Below are positions 54,561-64,000 of a stretch of DNA of 64,000 bases, in pieces; the first letter of the stretch is position 1; the number at the start of each line of letters is the position of its first letter. The notes beneath the pieces were generated by a model. It ran no database searches, had not been told where the DNA came from, and was given only the letters and a program-made list of their open reading frames with translations. The DNA comes from Clarkia xantiana subsp. parviflora (taxonomy: Eukaryota > Streptophyta > Magnoliopsida > Myrtales > Onagraceae). Both the position numbers and the translations under genes were made by a program. The stretch lies in the NCBI GenBank assembly GCA_036873135.1, contig JAPTYO010000020.1:6068081-6132080 (forward strand), in the 5' to 3' direction.

Positions 54561-57500
54561 TACATTAAATCCGTAGTTAAATTTCCCGACCGATGTCCTG
54601 CTGATGTATGGATGGTTGCAACTGTATGAAAGGTTGTGCTGCCACCCTCTGGAATCCAACTGGTCGGTGATAAAGTTGTCCTGAGGAGCTGCATGCAGTT
54701 GGTATTGAATATGTGTGTTTAGCAGCTGAGTGTTGGTTTTCAATTAAAGTCTTTAGAATAGCATTTGACAAACGTTAACTGCGCAGTTTTAGTCACCCAT
54801 TTCGTTAGTACTGAAACCTTCCATTTCAGTTACATAAGCTCATATCAGTATGTCGTGTTTAGTTGTTCGGACTTCGACCCTAAATACAACTACGGGAGAC
54901 ATGTACGAATATTCGTTGTCGACATTTAGCAACCCTGCAGCCGATGCAAGTGGTATTCCAACGAGTCAGTGTTATGTTAATTCAAATTCTGGTGTTTAGA
55001 ACCACCGTATGTGATTCCAATGTTAGGCTATTGTCTTGGGTACTCGAACACGGAATGATAGTTTCAGGATGTGAAGACATACTGCAATATACTGTCTTCA
55101 ACATAGTGTATTTGTCTGTGCATGTTGAATGTTCAATTTTCCACTACACATGCTTATTACTAATGCGGAGTTGTTGACATGGTATAGACTATTTCGACAT
55201 ACCACAATTAGACTCGGCCGAATTCAAGTCCAACGAATGAAATTGATGTGTGCATACCAACCGCTGAATGTTGCTTTGATGATTGTATTTTTTTTTACCT
55301 TGTATGGTATGTTTCGCGTTTGGGCAACGTATGAGGTCAAAAATATGTCTTCATACCATATTTTCTATGTTGACATCCAACGTCAGATTGTAATTACAAA
55401 TCCGATATATAATTTTATTTCACTTCATATCAACAAAAGTGTACATATTCAATATTTGTATGAAAAAACTACAAGCAAACCAATAATGCATTGACTACAT
55501 AATATTACTGTACTATGCATTGAGTGATAAAACTCAACAAACTGGTCAATTTCCTTTGCCTAAGACCGTTGGAGAAAATGCTGATATGGCGGTTGTGCGA
55601 ACAAAGTTGGATCACGGCAGCGGTTGGAAATGAGATGTGCAGCGTTTACGAACCTATCTTCAAAAAAATTCAAAGAGGCAATCACTCAGTAACAATAAAA
55701 GTTGAAACTTCTAACAGATTGATAAATAAAAGGACAAGTTGTTATTACATTGTAACAAAGCCGACGTGTCTGCATATATACTTAATATGCTCGCACTTTT
55801 ATGTATTCAAGTACTAGTCAACATAGGTATCCCTTGTGTTAGCACAATATTAATGGTGTTCCCGAAACAACGAACTGGTTAAACAGTGAACAAGGAGTTT
55901 CATTAGACTTAGTTGATGTCGAAAATAAACTAGTTATGTATGATTATGAACAGGACTAGCTAAATCCATGTGCATATGTGCAGTTACATAAACTAGTATA
56001 ACTGTCGTGCTGAAAACAAAGAGTGGCAAAATTGTTTACGACCTTCAAATTAACTGTGTTTTACCGCATATCAGTATATTAACATATTGGTTGTAAGTTG
56101 TTGGTGTAGTAGACGAATGGTTTGGTTTGGAGTGGTCAGACGAGTTTAGCCTGGGGAGACAGCAAAATGAATATATATACGAGTTAGTGAAGAAGGCAAA
56201 TAAAAATGAAGAGTTGCGAACAGGGTTGCGATTTAACCTGAGGCGTCTGTTCGAGTGAAATTGTGAGGTTTCTGCAGGTGCACTAGAAGATTGCGTGAGA
56301 AGATTCCGCCTACTGCCTAATTTAAGGGGGAGTTAGAAGGGTAGGGTTATATACATACTGAAAAGATTGATAGGAAAATGTTAGGAATAAGAGATCTCAA
56401 TTTTGAAAATCTAAAACGGCTGCCCCAAATTATGTCGAATTCCCCCAAACCCCAAATTTTCCCACTCAGAATTAATTAGACTTAATTTATTCTAATCAAC
56501 TGATTTCATTTAATTGGTTGTCCTCGTAAATTAATCACATTTAATATATAATATCGAACAAAGTTCAATCCAGATGAAATTATTACATTTGTTCAGTTAA
56601 GTATTTATGTATTTTGTTCAACCCATTGAAAAGGCAAGACATATTTGAAAAATATATTAAAGGAAAATTTGGGAAAAGTTATAACTTATTATATGGCAAT
56701 TGTAACTTCTACATTTACGTTTTATAATTGTTATATATATATATATATATATATATGACATGTTTGCGATAGTTTGAACATGTTTCCTTGCGGTTGTGTT
56801 TAGATATTAAGGTCATCTATAATAGTTGTTGTATTTGATTAACACCAAATCATGCATTTGCACACCTTTCTGGCCAAGCGTTCACTAGGGCTTGATCTTC
56901 AGCGTGTGATCAGGAAGTTCCCATGCAAGCGTCGCCATTATAGAAAGTAAAATTTGATGCGTGTGTCATGTGAGGAAAGGTTGTGATGGTAAATTATATA
57001 CATATATAAATTTTGAGAATATAGTCGTTACAAATATGATCATTATGAATATACCCGTTAGAAATACGGGCGTTTAGAAAATATAAACGATGTGATATTT
57101 CTTCATCGTTGCTATTTATTTCCTCATTTCTGTTTAACTTGTTGATTTACATCTAATCATACTCATTTATTTTAAATCATTGCACCCCTTTATACATATG
57201 CGTAAGCACTAAAGTGTATGACTACTGTATTTGTGAACTTACCACTACTGTCTGCAGTTCAACAACATTTTGAGTAGCGGATACGTAGCCGGATTTAACA
57301 TTATATTCGATATGTAGAAATATGTTATAGTTTAAAAGATTTCATCACACCGAACGGTACAGTGACGGTACTTGAAGACAGGTGTGATAACATGTAAAAG
57401 AAATATATATTGACAACAACTATGTAATTGTTCATTTTTTGTTTCGTGGTTAGTGCTATAGTATTTTACGAACCGTACAAAATATATATTAAAACGTAAT

Positions 57501-57660
57501 ACACATAAGTTAAACATTTGAGTGAACATTACAAAGATAATAATAATAATAATTATATCATCATAATAAGCTATAAAGACAATATTTTTTTTAAGATTTG
57601 TAATAAATAATTGTAACATAATGCAATATGGTGTGAGCTATGAGATTACATCTCACATTA
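54561..57660. other. Unassigned region, possibly decayed transposon interior
   Basis: Short open stretches (for example 54849-54995, 55129-55494, 55524-55817 and around 56100-56260 on the plus strand) have fairly even base composition but frame breaks, and I recognise none. AT-rich DNA with a (TA)n run near 56732-56756 follows. No gene is supported. Confidence 0.3.
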
Positions 57661-57699
57661 TATGCTATGCTTAGGTCCTTATATTTGACAGAATAAAAA

Positions 57700-59068
57700 A
57701 GTCTGGCCGTGAATTTAGCTAAATTGGTTGACCCATATACAATGATTCAATATACTCTCCCTCTCAGTTGAGCAGCAAAGGAATCCGTAAACTCATCCCC
57801 CCTTTCTAACCAAAACTTTCAGATGAAGATTCCATACTGAAGTCCCCCCTCCCCAGTCCAAGCGAATCGACCCTCGTCGTCTTCACCATCGTAACTACTT
57901 GCTCTCAACTCCTACCAGTATCCGTTGTCCCTGTCGCAGTGCTATCGCTCCATTTGCATCTCTACCTGGTATGGTGTCGACATCTATTTATTTACTAGCT
58001 AGTAGAAATCGTCTTGTAGACTTGTAATTAGGGAGATGTAGATTATGTTTTGGACTTGCCATAAACAGTTAGGTTTTGTCATGATATTCGATGTTAAACT
58101 CTCAGTCATGGAACATATCTTAGGGATTAACACTATTTTTTTGTACTAACACTACTTTCTAACCACAGTCAATATGATTTACAATTCACAACGCATGCAC
58201 ACAACTTGTTTCATTTGAATTTATGTTTCTGCGTTTATTTATTTTATTGGGTACAAAATGGACTCAACCCTGAAAAGTGAATACTGGTATAAAGGTTACC
58301 ATTATGGTAGTTCAATGATGTTTCCTAACATGTCTAATCTATAAAGGTACACTTGTTTTAATTGTCCCCACAATATGCACTAATGTCCACAGAATACATA
58401 CACCCAAGTATGTTAAAAGTATAATTCCTCCATGTCAGATTTGTGTCGCTGTTTTGTAGGAATAATGACGAAAAGAAAAGCCAGCGATACACGCTCCATT
58501 AAGACGGTACGCGCAATGCACATGCGGTATAGCGGACCGGAATTTCCTCCCTGGTCTGATGGAGACTACTTAACCTGGAGACCCGTCGACCCCTGCTGGG
58601 TTGTTGTAGACTCTATTTTCACTGGAACAATGATCAGCTGGGCACTGCACATGCTGCGTAACCCTCTTTGGAGTTTGTTCAGTATCAATCTGCCGTTTAT
58701 CCTTCACTTGTCGATGAATTCTATGCACGAATGCAGTTGAATGAAGAAGACGTCATATGAACTACAGTGGGTGCTGTTACGATTGTTCTGGACGAAGCAT
58801 TAGTGGGAGAGATTCCTCACATCCCCACGTCTGGATTAGACCTTTGTGCCCCAACTGAACAAGATTAAAACAGGGCTAGTAATGCCGTGACAGGATCAAC
58901 AAGGAACGTAGTTTCTTACAGTGCATAACTATCACCGAATAACTTCATACTTCACGACATGATTTGTCGCATCCTTGTGCCCGTTGTTGCACCCCAATAC
59001 CACATTGCTCAACTAGACCTTCTGGTGCTTGTAAATTTCATTCTAGATGAGAGCATCAACATCCCTCG
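57700..59068 (+). pseudogene. 'Putative plant transposon protein' type gene, decayed
   Basis: A CT-rich leader ends CTACCTG/GTATGG at about 57969. The acceptor TTTTGTAG precedes GAATAATGACG, with a likely start ATG at 58465. The frame reads MTKRKASDTRS...YSGPEFPPW, and after a frame break YPSLVDEFYARMQL, GAVTIVLDEAL, IPTSGLDLC and ILHDMICRILVP. This succession (EFYARM ... LDEAL ... IP..GL ... HxMI.RIL.P) matches plant transposon-associated proteins of unknown function. Stops near 58770 and 58866 and the LTR at 59069 break it. Confidence 0.5.
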
Positions 59069-59755
59069 TGTTTGCACACAGGTCTCTTCGTGGGCTTTTT
59101 CCTTTGTATTCTCGTTTTTCGTGGGCTTTCTCCCTTCAGATTCCCGCTCGTTTCCTCTCGGGTACCTGCAAATGGTACCGGAGGGTTCCCGGTAAGCTCA
59201 CTCTGATGCTTAAATTAGTACGGGATGAGAGAGAGGTTGATTACTTTCAAGTGATGGGAAGAGAGCTCTATTTATAGAGTTCCTATTGAACCGCCCCGGA
59301 TTTAGTGCTTTTCTGGTCCGGTTGTGGCAATTTTGTAATATAAATTGGTGTTGACCGTAATTATGATGTATTCTACCTCGGTTCGACCGTAGGTGAACTT
59401 AATATGATGTATGAGAATGGCCTCCAAGGGCGAGCCCCGGGTGAAATATCGTCCGAGGTTAGGGGTCCAAACGAGTAAAACTCGTTCGGGTGAAAGGGGG
59501 GGGGGTACCTGGGTGGGTACTCCTAGTGCCTTGCTCGGGTTACCATGGCAAGGGATCTTACTCGGATTACCTCCGAGTGGTTTTTCCACTCGGGGTCTTC
59601 CCGAGTGGTTTTTCCACTCGGGGTCTTCCCGAGTGGTTTTTCACTACTCAGGGTGTTTTTGGGCCTAACTGTTGGGCCTCGGGTGTCCGTTTTTCCAAAA
59701 AATTTCGAATTATAATTGACTATGGCCTAATTGTAGGGCCCAATTTATGATAGCT
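59069..59755 (-). repeat. Minus-strand LTR of another Gypsy-like family
   Basis: The plus-strand left end is TGTTTGCACACAGG. The minus strand has a TATA box CTATAAATAGAGC (59266-59278) followed by TTAAGCATCAGAGTGAGC, the U5 motif of other LTRs here, and a G run near 59499-59509. The right limit is uncertain. It interrupts the transposon-protein gene; no TSD partner was found. Confidence 0.55.
59572..59650. repeat. Tandem hairpin repeats in U3 of that LTR
   Basis: Three 27-bp units each hold CCGAGTGG TTTTT CCACTCGG; the last is imperfect. This parallels the palindrome array in the E4 LTR, with unrelated sequence. Confidence 0.85.
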
Positions 59756-60355
59756 TGAGCGTATATGAAGCCTTGCCTCAGCCGCCCGAACCACCGCGAC
59801 CTCGCCGAGACCGCCACCAGCTCCCTCCGCAGGTTCCGGCACCGCTCAGCACAGACTCTGGCACCGCCCAGCCCGTCCGAATCTCAGCTCATTCACCGCC
59901 CGTCGCCGGTCCTCCGTCGTGCCGCACCAATACGAGTCGCCCCACTGGGTTGAACCGAGCCCTCCAAACCAAATCCAACCCCAAATCAAACCTCAGTGAG
60001 CTTCATATGAGATATGGTGACTTAATTGGGTTGATTGGGTAGCAAAATTGAAAATGAAGGTGGAGAGGAAAACCTACGTCTAAAGAAGTAGAAGGGATCT
60101 AGAAAAGTGAAGGTGGAGGCAAATAATGAAGAAGAACCTATAGCATGCATTATAAAGGAATGTGTTAGGAGTTTTTTTTTCCCAAAAGACTCCAATAAAA
60201 AGGAGATACAAATAAAATGAGACACAAATAAAAGGACACGGTCCAAAGGCTAAGTAAAACGAAACCAAGGCTCGTAATTCTTACCCTTACACAATATCTA
60301 TATATGACATGAATTTGCTCAAGCTAATAATAGCATTATATATATATATATATAT
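59756..60355. other. GC-rich stretch followed by AT-rich DNA
   Basis: 59760-59960 is Pro/Arg/Ser-coding in all frames and resembles GC-rich leader or intron DNA such as 6600-6960 in E4, probably on the minus strand (CT-rich leader near 60060-60200). A (TA)n run lies at 60335-60356. No gene is supported. Confidence 0.35.
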
Positions 60356-60359
60356 TATG

Positions 60360-61150
60360 TGGCGAGGTGGGTTCTGCCCACTTCCTCTTATAAATAGAGG
60401 GTGTCAGGAATTAATTAGGGTTAATCACTTTCTTTCTTTGTGGCGAGACAAAAAGAAATCCCTCCTCCCTATTACCTAAGTTTCGGCCGAACCACTCCAA
60501 GCACAAGGAGGTGTCAAATTACTTCAGGCAATTACTCTGGAGATCCATCCCTGCTAAATAATCGACAACAGGCTTTGATGTGGAGACCAATCCTCGTAGA
60601 TATTCCTTAGCCAGAATCTTTACGGGAACCGTCCGGCGGATCGAATACATTAACTAGCACCCTCCCATTTCGGCGAGTGGGAGCTGTTAGCATATGGTGA
60701 CTGGGCGCCGTAATTGGTAGCCCATTATTATGTATTGGTAACCTAAGAAATCGGGTTTATATCACATTAGGGAAATTGGGCTTGACCCTAAATCCCAATT
60801 GACATGAAAGATCCAAAATTGGCCATCCCTAGCATAAGTGGTCGGCCGAAATATTTGAGGTACAAAGTGGACTTTTGTCCACTTTGCTCCTTCAATAAAT
60901 AAGGGGTGTTAGGGTTTTATTTGGGGTAATTCACAATCCTTCCTAAGTGATGATTTGAGAGAAAAACCTTCCCCCCTTTAATACATACTTCGGCCGAACC
61001 CTTCACCACCACCACCAAGGGTGTGCCAATTTTCTTAGAACAAAACACTACGGAGATCCGTCCCTGCCAAGAATCGATCAGAGGCTTTGTTGTGGAGCTA
61101 ATACCACGTAGGGTTTCTTTATAAAGAATCTCTACGGGTTCCGTCCGGTA
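60360..61150 (+). mobile_element. Internally deleted Copia element
   Basis: 60360-60640 is the second half of a Copia LTR (TATA near 60388). It joins directly to the Copia 3' end (ATACATTAACTAGCACCCTCCC, polypurine GGCGAGTGGGAGC) and a 3' LTR starting TGTTAGCATATGG at 60685 that is broken near 61150. All coding DNA is missing. Confidence 0.7.
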
Positions 61151-61184
61151 CCTCCCATCCGACCCCGAAGGTCCCGACACCCTT

Positions 61185-62216
61185 CTGACGTGTAGTATTC
61201 CCGTCCAAGGAGTGTACGCGACTTCCGGAACACTGTCATCCAAACCGTCCCTCGCGACGACTCGACCTCACTTTGCACGTCCGACACTTAGAAAATATCA
61301 CGAACCCCTCCATGCTTACTAAGGGCTCAATCCCTTTATCATTTTTAACTGAGCTCGTTTAGGAATTAATGGTTTCATTAACCACCTTAATCTCCTTTGA
61401 GCCTATATATAGAACCTCACCCCTTTTCATTTACTAAGTTGATGTGACTTGAAATATTTATGCCCTGCCTTCTCTCAACTTTATCTCTCTAGAACGATGT
61501 ACTGATTTAGGCATCAGAGAGGTTTCATCGAGTACCACCCCCTCTGTGGTCTCGATGGTGCCCGTTTTACAGGTGTTAGGGGGAATACACGCGGACTACA
61601 CAGGAGCGACGTCCCGACGTTTGGGAGTCTCAGCAATCCGTCAACACAACCTCACGACCCTCGAGTCAAAGACCTGACGTGCGAACGACGAGATGCATGA
61701 ACAACTACAGGTAAGGACACCCAAACACTTAGCCATTTTAAGGGCTTGCAAAACTACGACAGTCCGACACTCCTAAAATCCAACAGTCTGACGCTCTGGC
61801 AGTCTGACAGTCCGACACTTTGACATACGAGAACCCGAAGTACATACTACCCAATATCACGAAGGGTACGACGTGAGTGATCGAACCCAACGAGCATTTC
61901 AAAGGAATCGGATCACGAAGGAAGGAATTTCACCCGTAAGATTGTTATTCGGATCGACACCCCGTCAACCCGATACACACGTCTTAACACTTGGCTCCGT
62001 CCGTGGGCTTCAAACAAGAAGCCATGACAAGAAAACCATGAGCAGGACCAGGAGAGATCGGACCAGCAACGCGTCCGGGCGAGCGTTTTTTCTCGTCCGG
62101 ACCGTTTTCTATAGATGACGTGTTCGGGTCAAAGTTTCGATTTGCAATCATTTGTGGGGTAGTTAAAATAATATAATCCGAATGAAAACGGGTCTAAATT
62201 GAGCGTATATCCATCA
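61185..62216. repeat. Rearranged LTR-like segment related to the E4 LTR
   Basis: The plus-oriented part has TATA (GCCTATATATAGAAC, 61401-61415) and TTTAGGCATCAGAGAGG. The end (62111-62216, GTGTTCGGGTCAAAG ... GTATATCCATCA) is an E4-type LTR start in minus orientation. The mixed orientation resembles the insertion at 21995. The region 61750-61830 has short AGTC(C/T)GACA repeats. No TSD was located. Confidence 0.5.
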
Positions 62217-63271
62217 GAAATCACGTGGGATGATAGGTTTGTCTGCATGCCTGACGGTCTGCTTGAGGAAAGACGTGATGCTTTCATAGTTGATCATTGC
62301 ACTATGTTGCACCTATGGTTGCAAAATGTGTCATCATATCTGGTACATGTGTTGATAATACGGATACTGTGTTCACATGCTTTACATTTCCGTTGTTTCA
62401 ATCATATGGGTTGTAGACATTTTGGCGATTGCAAATTTTCCTACGCTTATATGTCATTCCGCCGCCCCTATTGGTTTGTATAGTTTGGTCGCTTCGTTTC
62501 TTGTTCATAAAATCTGGATGCAATGACGTCAGATGATAGGATTCACTGTATGATGGGCTGCTTGAGGAACGACAGGACGCTTCCATAGGTGTTCATTGCA
62601 CTATGCAGCACCTATGGAAGCGTCCCCATCCATAATCAACCATCTACTATATATGTGCACACGCCAAAGGTATTCACACCTCTGCTCTAACAATTTGTTC
62701 AAATCTTCTTTCTTGGAAAAAAAAAAAGTCTTTGTCCATGGAAGATCTACGCAAAAAAAAAAGTCTCTGTTTGTGAGGCTTGTGTCGGAACAATTCTTCC
62801 GTCGGTTTGTGAAGGTCCAATGAAGCGTCAACAAGGCACCTGAGGTCTTCCGAAGGGATGAAGTTCTGTGGATTTTCATATTCTCTTAGGTCAACTAGGC
62901 ACTGCATTTTCTGCAGAATGATGCATTCAATGTAGATGACATGATTCTCGAGTTTGGCGACCAGCCAGTTAAGTTCCACCAAACATGGAGGCAGATTTTA
63001 CGCGGGTGGACACTTGGATCGAAATTTTGGGGATTCCAATGGACATGATGTGTGAAGACACAGTAGATGCTACAACGTCCAAGTGGAAACATTGTGCAGG
63101 TTGAAGTTAGCGATGTCGACATCAACGGGTGAACAACATTTCCACAAGTATGTGTTAGGCTAAACCTTCTCGAACCAGTCCTCTCGGCAATGGGTATCGA
63201 AGACCGGCTTGTCCTCGTACAGGTTTCCGGCAAAGATACGTTGTGAACCTACGCGAGTGGACAGCCCTACC
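62217..63271 (+). pseudogene. Possible LINE ORF1-like relic
   Basis: Near 63000-63240 the plus strand reads, with frame breaks, a W-I-E-I-L-G-I-P-M segment, VEVSDVDING and VCVRLNLLEPV, the pattern of the DUF4283/CCHC Gag-like ORF1 of plant LINEs. A segment of about 65 bp (62250-62315) recurs degenerately at 62550-62615. The assignment is weak. It is cut by the Copia LTR at 63272. Confidence 0.3.
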
Positions 63272-64000
63272 TGTAAGCAATGGTGATGGGCGCCGTAAAT
63301 GGAAGCCCATTATATGTATATGTTACCTAAGACAATTGGGTAAATGTCACATTAGGACATTGGGCCAGAACCAAATCCCAATTGACCTGAGAGGCCCAAA
63401 ATTGGGCCTCCCTGTGCATAGTGGGCGGCCGAAATAGTAAAGGTGGGTAAAGTGGACTTTGTCCACTTTACTCCTCCTATATAAATAGGGTGTTATGAGT
63501 TTTTATTAGGTTAGTCCTTAATTCCTCCTAAGAGTGTTTTAGAGAGAAAAACCCTCCCCCCATAACACCCTAGTTCGGCCAAAACTTCACCACCACCAAA
63601 GGGTGTGCCAATTTTCCTTCGAGCAAACACTTCGGAGATCCGTCCCTATCAAGAATCGATCAGAGGCTTTGCTGTGGAGAATATACCGCGTAGGGATTCC
63701 TTAACAAGAACCTCTACGGGTGCTGACCGGAGGACCGTGAACTCCCTGCTGCGGGATCTTGGGACTACGAATTATGTCTTAGGTATGTGCGAATCTTCCG
63801 CTGCGTAATATCGATTACTAGCATGTACCATGTTTATACTATCCGTAGTGATTACTCCCCGTAATCTCACAGTGGTATCAAGTATGTGTTAAGAGTTCAT
63901 GATTTTTGATAAATTTGTATTCATGAAAGTTTTTAAAATTTGGACTGAAAATTTTGAGATAAGAAAAATAAATTTTTCGAATTTTAAGTTGTTAAGAGGT
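63272..64000 (+). mobile_element. 5' LTR and start of a plus-strand Copia element
   Basis: The LTR is 63272-63871 (600 bp, TGTAAGCAATGG ... GTAATCTCACA; TATA near 63476-63485). Next comes the primer site TGGTATCAAGTATG (63873 on; the initiator-Met site is TGGTATCAGAGC, so it is partly mutated) and the AT-rich leader. It is of the same family as Copia-P and Copia-M and continues past the window. Confidence 0.88.

Noticed and set aside
55129..55494. 121-aa ORF as a membrane protein gene
   Set aside because: The hydrophobic stretch comes from AT-rich codons, there is no homology I recognise, and neighbouring frames break around it.
62674..62982. 102-aa minus-strand ORF with Lys/Phe runs
   Set aside because: The runs come from poly(A)/poly(T) tracts at 62718 and 62752; no domain is visible.

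Overview
The window looks like plant nuclear DNA, probably from a eudicot, and is almost entirely nested LTR retrotransposons. I see no convincing host gene, tRNA, rRNA or CRISPR array. The plant call rests on four things: Ty3/Gypsy elements of the Tat type with a second, archaeal-type RNase H; Ty1/Copia elements primed by initiator-Met tRNA; antisense 'gypsy-type transposon' genes (resembling PF04195 by recall); and Helitron-like and CACTA-like ends. The species cannot be told from the sequence.

Layout. 1-1978 is the 3' end of a plus-strand Tat element (E1) that runs off the left edge. 1979-4345 is a decayed minus-strand element it landed in. 4326-4945 holds unidentified plus-strand ORFs. 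5045-15352 is a young, intact, non-autonomous minus-strand element (E4) with a 1082-aa Gag-protease-Gag' ORF, no RT or integrase, and an intact six-exon gene on the opposite strand. About 15358-48730 is a stack. An old plus-strand Copia (Copia-P) is split inside its RT gene by a same-family minus-strand Copia (Copia-M, 17516-46038). Copia-M is split by a minus-strand Tat element (Tat3, 21932-41981), whose gag is split in turn by another Tat element (Tat1, 31051-40176). An 855-bp rearranged insertion sits in Tat3's 3' LTR. Five of these insertions are bounded by 5-bp target-site duplications (TSDs) that I located on both sides, and a solo LTR at 52243 has a sixth. 48731-50593 is a Copia remnant. 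50594-64000 is AT-rich DNA with a tandemly duplicated RNase H-like fragment, a solo LTR, Helitron-like and CACTA-like ends, a decayed 'plant transposon protein' gene, further LTR pieces, a possible LINE ORF1 relic and the 5' LTR of a Copia element that runs off the right edge.

How the parts work together. Four Tat-like units share one plan: LTR, tRNA primer site, gag(-pol) on one strand, a tandem-repeat array, then a spliced antisense gene with its own promoter pointing back from the 3' LTR. The two genes are convergent and the array lies between their 3' ends. E4 keeps both genes open but has no polymerase or integrase, so it would need a helper element. Tat1 and Tat3 are dead: each lacks a different part of integrase and carries nonsense changes, most of them readable as C-to-T. 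The strongest candidates for something undescribed are the E4 architecture (gag-PR-gag' plus an intact spliced antisense gene), its hairpin-rich repeat array between convergent genes, and the tandem palindromes in its LTR.
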